A DNA stretch of 64,000 bases from Streptomyces sp. KMM 9044 (GTDB lineage: Bacteria > Actinomycetota > Actinomycetes > Streptomycetales > Streptomycetaceae). The number at the start of each line of letters is the position of its first letter. The first letter of the stretch is position 1. The notes under the pieces were generated by a model that had not been told where the DNA came from, did not search any database, and worked only from the letters and a program-made list of their open reading frames with translations. Of the stretch, positions 30,346 through 39,576 are shown piece by piece. The translations under genes and the position numbers were made by a program. The DNA is taken from assembly GCF_024701375.2 (NCBI RefSeq), contig NZ_CP113910.1:372001-436000 (forward strand), in the 5' to 3' direction.

Positions 30346-30660
30346 GTGGTGATCAGCGTGGAGGACTGGGCGGAGCTCCGTCGGCTTCACCGGGCCGAGC
30401 GGATGCCGGTGCGGGCGACCGCGAGGAAGCCGGGAATCTCGAGGACCACCGTCTGCAGGGCGATCGCGGACGACGCGCCGCCGACGTACCAGCGGGCGCC
30501 GAAGGGCTCGGTCGTGGACGCGGTCGAGCCGCAGATCCGTGAACCGCTCGAGCAGTGGCCCGATATGCCGGCGACGGCGATCGTTGAGCGGATCCGGCTG
30601 GACCGCAGCCTGACCGCGCTCAAGGACCGGGTCCGAGATCTGCGGCCAGCCCATCGGCCC
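30346..30660 (+). pseudogene. IS21-type IstA transposase N-terminal fragment
   Basis: VEDWAELRRLHRAERMPVRA then ARKPGISRTTVCRAI is the helix-turn-helix start of IstA. The sequence ends around LDRSLTALKDRVRDLRPAH and the catalytic DDE part is absent. A truncated insertion-sequence relic. Confidence 0.65.
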
Positions 30661-30789
30661 GCGGATCCGGCTTCACAGACAGTCTTTGGGAGCGGGAGCG
30701 GGATGCAGTGTTTGACCGTTGCCGCAGCCCAGCTTCGCCGTGAGTCCGCTGCGGGGCATCGCTCAGCTGCCCCTCGCGATGCCCCCTTC

Positions 30790-31449
30790 TCAGGCGTTCT
30801 CGTCATGGATCCGCGCACCCAGATCCTCCGCCCATTCCAGTGCCCACGCCTTGAGTTCGTCGATCTGGCGGGAGGTGAGCCCATACGCGGTGTAGTCCTC
30901 ATCCTCGTACCACTCCGCGCCAATAAGCCTGTCCCGGAGGTCTTCAAGGCTGAACTCGTCGTGGGCACGACGGCGGCCCAGGGATTCGAGGTCGGCGGTG
31001 GAGCGGTGGCGGGAAGCAGCCTGGACGTCGATGAGGTCACGGACGGTGCCGCGGTCGGCGAGGGCACGGACCTTGGTGCCGATCACGTCATCGAGGGAAA
31101 GAACAGGGCCGTAGGGGGTCTGAGCGGGAGGGGCCCAGAACGCCTCCTTGAGGACGTCGACCTCGCACTCCTCGCCGGTATCCGGCTCGGTGACGAGGAA
31201 ACGGCCGCTGAGCGGATCGGTCTGGACGTGCGTGGTCCGCCATCCGCGCTCGCTGAGACCCGCTGTGAGTGAGGCGACGATCTCCTCCATCGGAGCGGGG
31301 TTCTCGGTGGCGACGTCGAGGTCGCGGCTGAAGCGTTCGACCAGGCCGTGGGCCTGCACGGCGTATCCGCCGGTGAGGACCAGAGGGTAGGGGGAGCCGA
31401 TGTCGAGGATGTCGGCGAGGAGACGCTCGTGGAGCGGAGTGAGCTTCAC
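30790..31449 (-). CDS. AbiEii-like nucleotidyltransferase
   Basis: 219 residues from a GTG that overlaps the upstream stop by four bases. The nucleotidyltransferase signature is VLTGGYAVQAHGLVERFSRD with the metal pair DLD. EVDVLKEAFW and the late DVIGTKVRALADRGTVRDLI match the AbiEii/AbiGii toxin group. Family knowledge: AbiEii is the toxin of a phage-exclusion toxin-antitoxin pair. No winged-helix AbiEi antitoxin is present; the co-expressed small protein upstream may play that role. Confidence 0.75.
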   Translation of the reverse strand: MKLTPLHERLLADILDIGSPYPLVLTGGYAVQAHGLVERFSRDLDVATENPAPMEEIVASLTAGLSERGWRTTHVQTDPLSGRFLVTEPDTGEECEVDVLKEAFWAPPAQTPYGPVLSLDDVIGTKVRALADRGTVRDLIDVQAASRHRSTADLESLGRRRAHDEFSLEDLRDRLIGAEWYEDEDYTAYGLTSRQIDELKAWALEWAEDLGARIHDENA

Positions 31450-31808
31450 GCGGCGGCCGTGTCGGCCGGAGCGGTGCGGAGCAGCTCGGGGAAGGCGTCC
31501 TCCCAGACCTCGCGGATGTAAGGGCTGATCAAGCGCCGCAGCACGGGCCACTGCTCGGCGAGCAGCCGGTGGTGCAGGAGGATCATCAGGTCCTCGCGCA
31601 GTCCTTCGGCGAGGACGGTCCGGTAGAGCGTCATGCGGGACTTCGGACGGTCCAGGCTGTAGCTGGTCCGCCCGGACCAGACGATGTGGAGCGGCAGGTC
31701 CACGTTGCCCTCGACGGGACCGGCCAGCTCCTGCAAGCGCTCGGGCAGTCGGCTGCGGTAGCGGTCCCGCAACACCTCGGCGCGGGGTGTGGTGATCGTC
31801 GTGTCCAT
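31446..31808 (-). CDS. Small protein paired with the AbiEii-like gene
   Basis: 120 residues, MDTTITTPRAEVLRDRYRSR onward. It contains WSGRTSYSLDRPKSRMTLYR and ISPYIREVWEDAFPEL. No helix-turn-helix is evident, so it is not a standard AbiEi antitoxin. Its TGA overlaps the GTG of the next gene, showing translational coupling and fixed stoichiometry. An antitoxin or partner role is inferred. Confidence 0.65.
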   Translation of the reverse strand: MDTTITTPRAEVLRDRYRSRLPERLQELAGPVEGNVDLPLHIVWSGRTSYSLDRPKSRMTLYRTVLAEGLREDLMILLHHRLLAEQWPVLRRLISPYIREVWEDAFPELLRTAPADTAAA

Positions 31809-32212
31809 GCATCCAGTATCGCTGCTGGGAGGCGGCGGCATGGCGGATACGGGGATCCCCTGTCGTACGTACGGGTTGGGCGGCCGCTCGCCCTTCACTC
31901 GGACATCCGACCCAGTAGGAGCTTGACACAACATCTCCTACCCGCGTCGGCCCCCAGGTGGCGCGGCGACCGACGACCCTGCAGACCCGGAACCAGCCCC
32001 GCTCGTGGGCGCGGGCGATCATGACGCAGCAGGTCACGGGGAGGGCCGCCGCGGTGGGTCCGGCTGCGGCCTGGTGGGAGCCAGAGACCTGTCGAGGTCA
32101 CCCGTCATGGCGGCCACCCGTCAGCAAGCTGGGACGCTCCCACGCCCGATGCTGACCGTTTGCTGACCTGAGTGGGGCCATCAAGCCTCTGACCTGCAAA
32201 AACACCCAAATG

Positions 32213-32410
32213 CTAGATCTTGGACTTGAACATGGTACGCAACATCGGGGCACTCCCACAAGTAGGCTCCCTGCCTGCGTTTTTGCAGGTCAAGGGCTGT
32301 TTCGACACCCTACAACGAGTCGCATGTCCGGGCAGCTGTCCCCAGGTTTTTCAGGACTCGCGCTGACCGCTTGCCGACTTTTCTGACGCTCCGTCAGGTG
32401 ACTGGAGGAG
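32213..32410 (-). pseudogene. Second panD 5' end and leader, truncated after ten codons
   Basis: An ATG at 32245 starts MLRTMFKSKI and then meets TAG. The ~165 bases upstream resemble the leader of the intact panD (the CCTGC/GCAGG stem, TTGACCTGC, and CTGACGCTCCGTCAG). Either a duplicated panD was cut off here, or an insertion captured the 5' end. Confidence 0.7.
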
Positions 32411-32746
32411 GGCTTCGCCCCCTCTCGCGGACCCCACCGTGGCGACGGCCCAAGCCTACGCAGCACCCCCCGAAGGACGTCCGTGATCACCGTCACGTGG
32501 ACGGTCCGGACGGCGATCAGGAGCGAAGGCGCTCGACCGGAAGTCGGATTACGCACCGCCACGGGTCAGCCGGCCCAGGCCCCTCGTATCCCGTCTCAAA
32601 GGAGGAGGCGCCCACAGCCCCATGCATCTGAGCGGCCGAAGCAGCGCGGCTGCATAGCGCCTGATCGCCGGTTAGCCAAACCGGCGATTCTCACGACCAT
32701 GGCTGTGGCTCGTCCGGTGACTCCTGGCGGTGGCACAGGACGGGCG
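32411..32746. other. Intergenic, no gene seen
   Basis: No protein-like frame. It contains the hairpin at 32664-32688. Together with 31809-32212 upstream, which holds only a TTGACA-like box near 31924 and no gene, the flank of the AbiEii pair is mostly non-coding. Confidence 0.4.
32664..32688. terminator. Hairpin downstream of a small minus-strand gene
   Basis: A 10-bp perfect stem (ATCGCCGGTT / AACCGGCGAT) with loop AGCCA, 59 bp beyond the stop of the gene at 32747-32881. Confidence 0.6.
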
Positions 32747-32881
32747 TCAAGGATGTGGGGAATCCGGCCAGAGCAGACCACGCGACGCTGCCGCGATCAG
32801 GTTGCCGTTCGCTCCGGCGATCTCTTCCCACCGGCCCTGGCGCCAGGCTTCGTATTCGGCGGGGATCCGTGGTGCAGTCAC
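32747..32881 (-). CDS. Short hypothetical protein, 44 residues
   Basis: A GTG preceded by GGGAG. The sequence VTAPRIPAEYEAWRQGRWEE continues IAGANGNLIAAASRGLLWPD. The Streptomyces-like composition, ribosome site and a terminator just downstream support a real gene. The function is unknown. Confidence 0.45.
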   Translation of the reverse strand: MTAPRIPAEYEAWRQGRWEEIAGANGNLIAAASRGLLWPDSPHP

Positions 32882-33059
32882 GAAGATGCTCCCTTTCTTC
32901 TCCGCCGCACCACGGGGGCACGGGGATATTCGCGCTGGGTGCGCGGGCCGGGTCGCTCGGACCGACACGGCGCACACCGGTGCATGGGCATGCTTGTGCA
33001 TGAGGTGAGAACTTGGGTGTTGGGGCTGGTTGCGGTCGGCAGCCTGGGGTACCGGGGCG

Positions 33060-33953
33060 TCAGTCTCGGTGGGCGGCCCAGACGGTGCGCTCGGTACGTA
33101 CGGCGAGATCGTCGCGGCGCAGGATGCTGTTCGGGCTGTCGGTGTCCAGGAGTTCGTCGAGCGCGGTGAGGTCCTCGGGGCTGAGGGCGGGTGCGGCGAC
33201 GCCACGGATGCGCCGCAGGCTGCCGTAGGCGTAGCGGCCGATCGTTTCGCTGCGCCCGCCTTCGATGTTGACGGTGATGGCGTGCTTGTCCGTGACGGTG
33301 AAGCCGGCGGCGGTCAGCATCGGGCCCCAGTCGGCGCCGCGGTGCGGTACGTGCTCGGCGTGGAAGCTGTCGGCCGCGGCATGGGCGCGTTCTTCAAGTC
33401 CGGCCCGGTTCTCCGGGGTGTCGGCGGGCAGGAAGCGGGGGAAGCCCGCGAGTTCGACGACGGCGAACAGGCCGCCGTGGGCGAGCAGATCGTGGACGTT
33501 CGACAGGGCGCGGTCGGGGTGGGCCATGTGGTGCATGGAGGCCGAGGCCCACACGAGATCCGGTGTGCCGAGGTCGGGCCAGTGGCGTGCGTCGAGGTCG
33601 GCCTGCACGGTCCGTACGCGGTCCTCGACTTCGCGGGCGCATGCCTTCTCGCGCAGGAGCTGGAGGTGCCCGGCCGAGGTGTCGACGGCGGTGACGTGTG
33701 CGTCGGGGAAGCGTTCGAGGAGCGCGAAGGTGCCCGCTCCCGTGCCACAGCCCAGGTCCACGATCCGACGCGGCTCTCCCTTCAGAGGCAGCCAAGCGGT
33801 GATGGACGCTATGTGCTCGGCAAGCACTTCGGCATCGAGGTCGAGAATCTCCGCCTGGCCGCCATCGCCATGCTCCTGGTGGCTGCCATGGCCGTGGTCG
33901 AGGAGGTGAACTCCTTCGCCGTGGTGAGAGGTTGACTGGTGCGTTCGGATCAT
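33060..33953 (-). CDS. Class I SAM-dependent methyltransferase
   Basis: 297 residues. The SAM loop is RIVDLGCGTGAGTFALLERF, then the acidic residue in TAVDTSAGHL, and DLVWASASMHHMAHP (motif post II). The N-terminus is His-rich (HHGEGVHLLDHGHGSHQEHG) and could bind metal. The substrate is unknown. It lies downstream of an XRE regulator on the same strand. Confidence 0.85.
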   Translation of the reverse strand: MIRTHQSTSHHGEGVHLLDHGHGSHQEHGDGGQAEILDLDAEVLAEHIASITAWLPLKGEPRRIVDLGCGTGAGTFALLERFPDAHVTAVDTSAGHLQLLREKACAREVEDRVRTVQADLDARHWPDLGTPDLVWASASMHHMAHPDRALSNVHDLLAHGGLFAVVELAGFPRFLPADTPENRAGLEERAHAAADSFHAEHVPHRGADWGPMLTAAGFTVTDKHAITVNIEGGRSETIGRYAYGSLRRIRGVAAPALSPEDLTALDELLDTDSPNSILRRDDLAVRTERTVWAAHRD

Positions 33954-34084
33954 GGGCAACACCGTAGGCCGACAATGCGCCCACCGCACGACTACTTGCC
34001 TGAAACGCAAGAAGGTGGCCTGGTGCGCTGCCCGTCGCGCAAAGCCCCTCGGCGGAGCGAGGCCTCCGGCGAGGCCGCCACGCT

Positions 34085-34699
34085 CTATTCGCAGGAGCCC
34101 CGCATGCCCCCGCACTCGGCTTCGTCGCCGGCTGCACCGACGGCTTTCTGGTGACCGCGGCGAGCGTCGCGGTCGAAGATGCCCATGATCTCGCAGGGTC
34201 CGCCATCGGCGCCGATGGCGTGCGGCATCATGGTGGGGAACTCGGCCGCCTGGTTGGTCTCGACGCGGAAGCGCCGGTGGCCGAGCATCAGGATGGCGGC
34301 GCCGGACAGCACGACGAGCCATTCGCGGCCGGGGTGGGCGCGCATGCGGGCCGGGTTGCCGGGCGGCGGCTCGGTCATCCGCTGACGCACCACGCTCATG
34401 CCAGGGTCGCCCTTTATGGGCCAGCGCATCAGCCCGTGGGTGCCGTCGACCATCGGGCTGATGACGACGTCGTCGGCTGCGTTCTCCACAAGCTGGTCCA
34501 GCGTAGTGTCCAGAGCCCGGGCGAGGGTGACGAGCTGGTCCAAGGCGAGGCGCCGCTGACCGTTCTCGATGCGGCTCAGCGAGGACTGGCTGAGGTTGGC
34601 CCGGGTGGCCAGTTCCTCCAGGGACCAGCCCTGGGCAACGCGCAGGGCGCGGATCCGCTTGCGTACGAGGCTGTCCAGCTGTCCATCTTCTTGCGTCAT
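34085..34699 (-). CDS. XRE-cupin transcriptional regulator
   Basis: 204 residues. The helix-turn-helix is WSLEELATRANLSQSSLSRI; the cupin domain is at about 105-185 (PGREWLVVLSGAAILMLGHR). This family usually represses and responds to small ligands through the cupin. It is divergent from the FAD oxidoreductase, 90 bp apart, and probably controls that gene and the pump behind it. Confidence 0.85.
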   Translation of the reverse strand: MTQEDGQLDSLVRKRIRALRVAQGWSLEELATRANLSQSSLSRIENGQRRLALDQLVTLARALDTTLDQLVENAADDVVISPMVDGTHGLMRWPIKGDPGMSVVRQRMTEPPPGNPARMRAHPGREWLVVLSGAAILMLGHRRFRVETNQAAEFPTMMPHAIGADGGPCEIMGIFDRDARRGHQKAVGAAGDEAECGGMRGSCE

Positions 34700-34789
34700 G
34701 AGCAACACTGTATGCCCTTGATGCAATACGGGGTTAACGTCGTGGGCAGATGGTCCGGTACGGGGCCACGCACAACGAAAGGGCGCGAC

Positions 34790-35778
34790 ATGTCTGCGCA
34801 GATTTCCCACGCCGAAAGCGACGCGCTGACCGGCACGATCGTGGATGTGGTGATGATCGGCAGTGGCGCCGCGGGCCTGAACGGTGCGCCGATGCTCGCG
34901 CCGCTCGCTCGTCGTGATCGACAGCGGCGCCCCGCGCAACGCGCCCACCGAGGCCATGCACGGCTTCATCGTCCTGGACGGCACACCGCCGGCCGAGATC
35001 CTCCGGCGCGGACGGGCGCAGGTAGGCGCGTACGGTGGCCAGGTCGTCTTCGGCGAGGTGGTCTCAGCCGCACCTGCCGACGCGTCGCCCGAGGTCGACC
35101 TGCGGTGCACCATCTGCCTGGTCGACGGCCGCACGGTGACGGCACGCCGGGTACTGGTGGCCACCGGCCTGCGCGACGAGCTGCCCGACGTACCCGGCCC
35201 CGGCCGACCACTGGGGCCACAGCGTGGTGCACTGCCCCTATTGCCACGGCTGGGAGGTCCGCGGCGAGCCGATCGGCATCCTGGCCACCGGCCCCGCCCC
35301 GGTCCACCACACCGGGCTGTTCCGCCAGCCCACCGACGACCTGGTCTACTTCACCCGCGGCACCGAGTTGGACGCGGACACCCGCGCCCGCTTCGCCGCC
35401 CGCGGCATCCGCGTGATCGAAGCCCCGGTCAGCGAAGTCGTCGACGACGAGGACGGTGCCCTGGCAGGGGCGCGTCTGGACGACGGCATCGTCGTGGCAC
35501 GGTGCGTCCTGGCCGTGGCCACGCGGATGCAGGCCCGCACCGAGGGGTTGGACGGGTTGAACCCGCCGATCGAGGAACTGTCCGACAACATGGGCCGCCG
35601 CTTCGCTTCCACCATGGCCGGCACCACCGCGGTCCCCGGCGCGTGGGTGGCGGGCAACGCCACCGATCTCACCGCCCGGATCGGCGCCTCCGCGACGGCC
35701 GGAGCCCTGGCCGGCTCCCACCTCAACGCCCTGCTGGCCACCGTGGACACCGACGCCGCGCGCGCGACCACCCGTTGA
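34790..35778 (+). pseudogene. FAD/NAD(P) oxidoreductase (thioredoxin-reductase-like), two frameshifts
   Basis: The ATG at 34790 begins the FAD loop (VVMIGSGAAGLNGA). Frame changes near 34900 and 35210 are needed to continue into VVIDSGAPRNAPTEAMHGFI, then VVHCPYCHGWEVRGEPIGIL (CxxC redox pair), and the second FAD motif WVAGNATDL. Either two sequencing errors or a dead gene. The reconstructed protein would be about 330 residues. Confidence 0.7.
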
Positions 35779-36010
35779 CACAGCAGCCCCGCTGCTGACG
35801 AACCGCGCGACCGTGATCCAGCGGTCCGCGCGGTCAGCACGCCCCTCTCTCACCAACGTGGCGACCGGCCTGCCCCGGCGCGGCAGCCGCGCGCGACCAC
35901 CCGTTGACACAGCAGCCCCGCTGCTGACGAACCGCGCGACCGTGATCCAGCGGTCCGCGCGGTCAGCACGCCCCTCTCTCACCGACGTGGCGACCGGCCT
36001 GCCCCGGCGC
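35759..36010. repeat. 129-bp-period tandem duplication
   Basis: 35759-35881 recurs at 35888-36010 with one difference (A at 35855, G at 35984). It covers the last codons of the oxidoreductase and the space before the MFS gene. Confidence 0.9.
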
Positions 36011-36042
36011 TGCTTCAGCATGCCCCTTTTCGGAAGGAAAAC

Positions 36043-37656
36043 ATGAGTACCCATCAGCCTCTTCAGGCGGCGGCCGCACAGACCAGCAGCGAGGACGCGC
36101 CGGATCCGCGTCAGCTGCGCGCGATCCTGATCACCGTCTCGATCGCCCTGATGGCCGTCATCGCCTCGGTGTCCGGACTGAACGTCGCCCAGACCCACAT
36201 GGCCGTCGAGTGGGGCGCCTCGCAGACCACCGTCCTGTGGATCATCAACATCTACACCCTCGCCCTGGCCGCCCTGCTGCTGCCGCTCGGAGCGATCGGA
36301 GACCGCCTGGGCCGTAAGCCCATGCTGATCGCCGGGCTGATCGTCTTCACTGCGGCCAGCGTCGTCGCGGGACTCGCGCCGTCGGCCGGGGTGATGATCG
36401 GCGCCCGCGTGGCGGCCGGGATCAGCGCCGCGACGATCATGCCGATCACTCTGGCCGTCATCACCTCCACCTTCCCCGAGAAGGAGCGGGGCAAGGCGAT
36501 CGGCGTGTGGACTGGTGTCGCCGGAGGCGGCGGCATCCTGGGCATGTTCCTCTCCGCCCTTCTGGTCGACGTCGCCGACTGGCGCTACCTGTTCGTCCTG
36601 CCCGTGGCCCTGGCCGTCGTCGCACTGGCGATGACGCTGAAGTCGGTGCCCAACTCCCTTGAGCGCTCCGCCCATTCCTTCGACACCATCGGTGCGCTGC
36701 TCTCCACCACCGCCGTGATCGGCCTCATCTTCGTGCTGCAGGAGGGTCCCGAACGCGGCTGGACCGCCCCCGTCACCCTGATCAGCCTGGCCGTCGGCAT
36801 CGTCGCCGCCATCGCTTTCGTCGCCTGGGAGCTGCACCGCCGGGACGCCTCCCTGCTGGACGTACGTCTCTTCCGTGAGCGTGGCCTGGCCTGCGGCTCG
36901 ATCACGCTGCTGGTCGTCTTCGGTGTTCAGGCCGGCATCGCTGTGGTCCTCTTCCCGTTCTTCCAGGCCGTCCTGGGCTGGTCCGGGCTGCTGTCGACCG
37001 CAGCCATGATGCCGATGGCCGTCATGATGATGATCACCTCCGGCCTCGCCCCCAAAATGGCCGCCAGGATCGGCACCCGCTCCACCATGACCGTGGGCGT
37101 CGCTCTGGCCACACTCGGTCTGGCCCTGATGGCCCTGTTCGTGTCCGTCGACGGCGGCTACCTGTCCATCCTGGGCGGCATGCTCGCCATGGGCATCGGC
37201 ATGGGACTGTCGATGACACCCTCCACGGAGGCCATCACCAGCTCACTGCCTCGCGCCAAGCAGGGGGTTGCCTCCGCGCTCAACGACGTCACCCGCGAGT
37301 TCGGCACCGCGCTCGGTGTCGCGATGCTCGGCGCGCTCCTGGCCAGCGGCTACCGCGGCGCCATCGACGGCAAGCTCGACGGTCTCCCCACCGGAGCCGC
37401 GGACACCGCCCGCGAGGGCATCGCCAACGCCATCGAGGTCGCCCCGGCGGCCGGCAGCCGCTCCCAGGACTTGGTCCACGCCGCGCAGCAGTCCTTCGTC
37501 GACGGCTGGCAGCAGGCCATGTGGATCGGCGCCGCCGTCATGGCCGTGCTGCTCGTCTACGTAGCCCTGCGCGGGCCGAAGAGCACCGCTCCCCTTCCGG
37601 CCGACGACGCAGCGACCACGGAGGGCATCCCCGCGGAGAACGTCACCGCTCACTGA
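36043..37656 (+). CDS. MFS drug exporter, 14-helix (DHA2) type
   Basis: 537 residues with GGAAGG upstream. Motif A is in GAIGDRLGRKPMLIAGLI and motif C-like Gly repeats follow (VWTGVAGGGGILGMFLSALL). About 14 hydrophobic segments are visible, as in the EmrB/QacA group. It probably pumps a drug-like or redox-active compound with the proton gradient. Controlled perhaps by the XRE-cupin regulator upstream. Confidence 0.88.
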   Translation: MSTHQPLQAAAAQTSSEDAPDPRQLRAILITVSIALMAVIASVSGLNVAQTHMAVEWGASQTTVLWIINIYTLALAALLLPLGAIGDRLGRKPMLIAGLIVFTAASVVAGLAPSAGVMIGARVAAGISAATIMPITLAVITSTFPEKERGKAIGVWTGVAGGGGILGMFLSALLVDVADWRYLFVLPVALAVVALAMTLKSVPNSLERSAHSFDTIGALLSTTAVIGLIFVLQEGPERGWTAPVTLISLAVGIVAAIAFVAWELHRRDASLLDVRLFRERGLACGSITLLVVFGVQAGIAVVLFPFFQAVLGWSGLLSTAAMMPMAVMMMITSGLAPKMAARIGTRSTMTVGVALATLGLALMALFVSVDGGYLSILGGMLAMGIGMGLSMTPSTEAITSSLPRAKQGVASALNDVTREFGTALGVAMLGALLASGYRGAIDGKLDGLPTGAADTAREGIANAIEVAPAAGSRSQDLVHAAQQSFVDGWQQAMWIGAAVMAVLLVYVALRGPKSTAPLPADDAATTEGIPAENVTAH

Positions 37657-37709
37657 CCTCGCAGAACCCCGGTCCACGGGCGGTGTACGAGCACCGTCAC
37701 GTGCCAGCC

Positions 37710-37751
37710 GGCCGCTGGGTGCGACACGGCCTCGTGACGCACCCAGCGGCC
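37710..37751. terminator. Long hairpin terminator after the MFS gene
   Basis: A perfect 14-bp stem (GGCCGCTGGGTGCG and its complement) around a 14-base loop that can itself pair (CACG/CGTG). Confidence 0.75.
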
Positions 37752-37804
37752 CTCCAGCTCCCGAGCACGGCCCACCACCCCTGTTACCTGCAGGAGTAGC
37801 AATC

Positions 37805-37946
37805 ATGAGCACCTTCGAGCTGACCACGGAGACCTTCAAGGCATCGTCCGCTGGGACGTCCCCCTTCCGGCCGGCGGCAGGCGCGCGGTCACGCTGGTCT
37901 ACGAGCTGTCGGCGAGCGCCAAGGTCGCCGGGCTCCGAGCGGATCC
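37805..37946 (+). pseudogene. Joined gene fragments
   Basis: A good ribosome site (AGGAG) and ATG start MSTFELTTETFK, like a thioredoxin N-terminus. Within 40 bases a different frame reads GIVRWDVPLPAGGRRAVTLV then YELSASAKVAGL, resembling the end of a DUF4139 protein. The two pieces suggest a deletion joining unrelated genes. Confidence 0.4.
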
Positions 37947-38204
37947 AGCCCGCCCGTGGATCGCTTGGTCGGGCCGCTCGGTCAGCGGGTGTACCGGACG
38001 CCCAGCCAGGGCGCACGGTCGGCGATGAGCCCGGGCGGGGTGTGCACCGCGTCCGCCTTGACATGATTCTCGTAACGGACGTTCGATGCGAAATCGCTCG
38101 ACGGGTGACCGCACACCGATGTCGGCGATCACGGTGTTGATTCGGGTTCGGGGTGTTGGCGTGGCAGGCTGTGCCTTCTTACTGTCCGATCCCAGGAGGT
38201 CATC

Positions 38205-38438
38205 ATGGCTGGCGAGTCTTCATCGCACGAAGGTCCGGAGCCGGTCGAGTCCGAGAGCTCTCCTCTCACACCCGAGGAGGAGGGCAACGACGACCTCAAG
38301 CGCAAGTTCCGTGAGGCTCTGGAGCGTAAGCGCGGCGAGCAGGTGCAGGGTGCCGCGCACACGGATGCGTCGAAGATCCGCGGCACGCACGGTCCGGCCG
38401 CGAGCCAGCGGTCGTTTCGGCGTAAGAGCGGCGGCTGA
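38205..38438 (+). CDS. DUF5302-like small acidic/basic protein
   Basis: 77 residues with AGGAGG upstream. The core is DDLKRKFREALERKRGEQ; the rest is polar and disordered. It resembles the short DUF5302 proteins common in Streptomyces. The function is unknown. Confidence 0.7.
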   Translation: MAGESSSHEGPEPVESESSPLTPEEEGNDDLKRKFREALERKRGEQVQGAAHTDASKIRGTHGPAASQRSFRRKSGG

Positions 38439-39359
38439 TTGTCACGCCGACGACCTGAGGCCCGCCGCCGCACCCTGCTGGGCGCCGTCGGCGTCGACGG
38501 CGGCCCCGCACACCACCGGTCCATGCGTCCCACCGGCACTCCAGTCACGCTGCCTGTGACGGCGGCGGGGAGCGGTTCGGGCTGGCCGCCGTCCTGCTCC
38601 ACGACGGGCACCTGCGCTGCCGAGCCGGTCGACCGGTAAGCATAGGGGCTGCCGACAGCACGGCGAGGAAGATCAGCGCAACTGGTGCTGGTTTCCTCGC
38701 CGTTTGTGACTGGGCTGAGCACTTCAGTTGGCCGTGTGAGCGTCACAGTTGGCCATCACGTGATCTACTCGGCGCGGGTCGGGCACCCGGCCGCGGGGGG
38801 CACTGGCTCATCCGGTCTCACCAGTCCGACAGGACCGCGAAGCGGATGCGGCGGGCACGCCGCTGACTCGTCAGCCCGCCGCTTGCTGAAGACCGTCGGG
38901 TATGAGGTCCAGTCCAAATTCGAAACCGACCGCGCCTGAGGTTCCTCCTGCCGGCCGCCGCACACGCCGCAGGGTGGTCCGGCCCGTTCCGGGAGCACCT
39001 TGTGGGCGGCACGCCCGGCTTCGCCGTCCGGTTCGGCGGCGTGACGCGTCCGGCGGAGCGGGGCGCTCGTCCGCGGCGGCAGGGCCCGAGCGGTACGGAA
39101 GCACATATGCACGAGCGCACCGCCGCACCTGACACGGGGCGACGCTCCCGACGACGTCCCCCGCGGGACCGGGGACGCCGCTCCACGGGACCGGGGACAC
39201 CGCTCCGCGGCGCGACTTGCCCGTTCAGCCGGTCGGACACTCCCTCCGGGCGACACGCATCGAAAGGGTCACGGACGGCGCACCCGCGGCACCGGGAGCC
39301 CGGCGGGGAGACTCAACAGACCACATGATTCACGTATGCACATTCACTGAATCGTTTTC
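38439..39359. other. About 0.9 kb without a supportable gene
   Basis: Frames are open but not protein-like. A possible gene tail (SARRLLKTVGYEVQSKFETD) ends at 38939 on the plus strand but lacks a start. Composition is less GC-biased near the right end, where the operon control region begins. Confidence 0.4.
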
Positions 39360-39514
39360 TGACAACGTTCGACAATCCCGTCCCGTGATCGGTAAAGCCA
39401 ATTCTCGCAGGTAGAGACCACCACTCCACACCCTCGCACTGTCGATAACGGTTTGTGTTTGGTTCCGTGATTTCCCGATGGACTGTGTTGACTTTACGAG
39501 TCGTTAACAGTCAA
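39360..39514. promoter_or_regulatory. Control region of the sugar operon
   Basis: TGACAACGTTCGACA (39360-39374) is an imperfect palindrome centred on AACGTT, like LacI-family operators. TTGACT and AGTCAA form an inverted repeat at 39488-39514, about 65 bp before the first start. No regulator gene is adjacent. Confidence 0.4.
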
Positions 39515-39576
39515 TGTGTGCGCACCCCGACCGCTCTGGGACACATAGCAGAGCGGCGCGCACCTGAGGAGACGTC

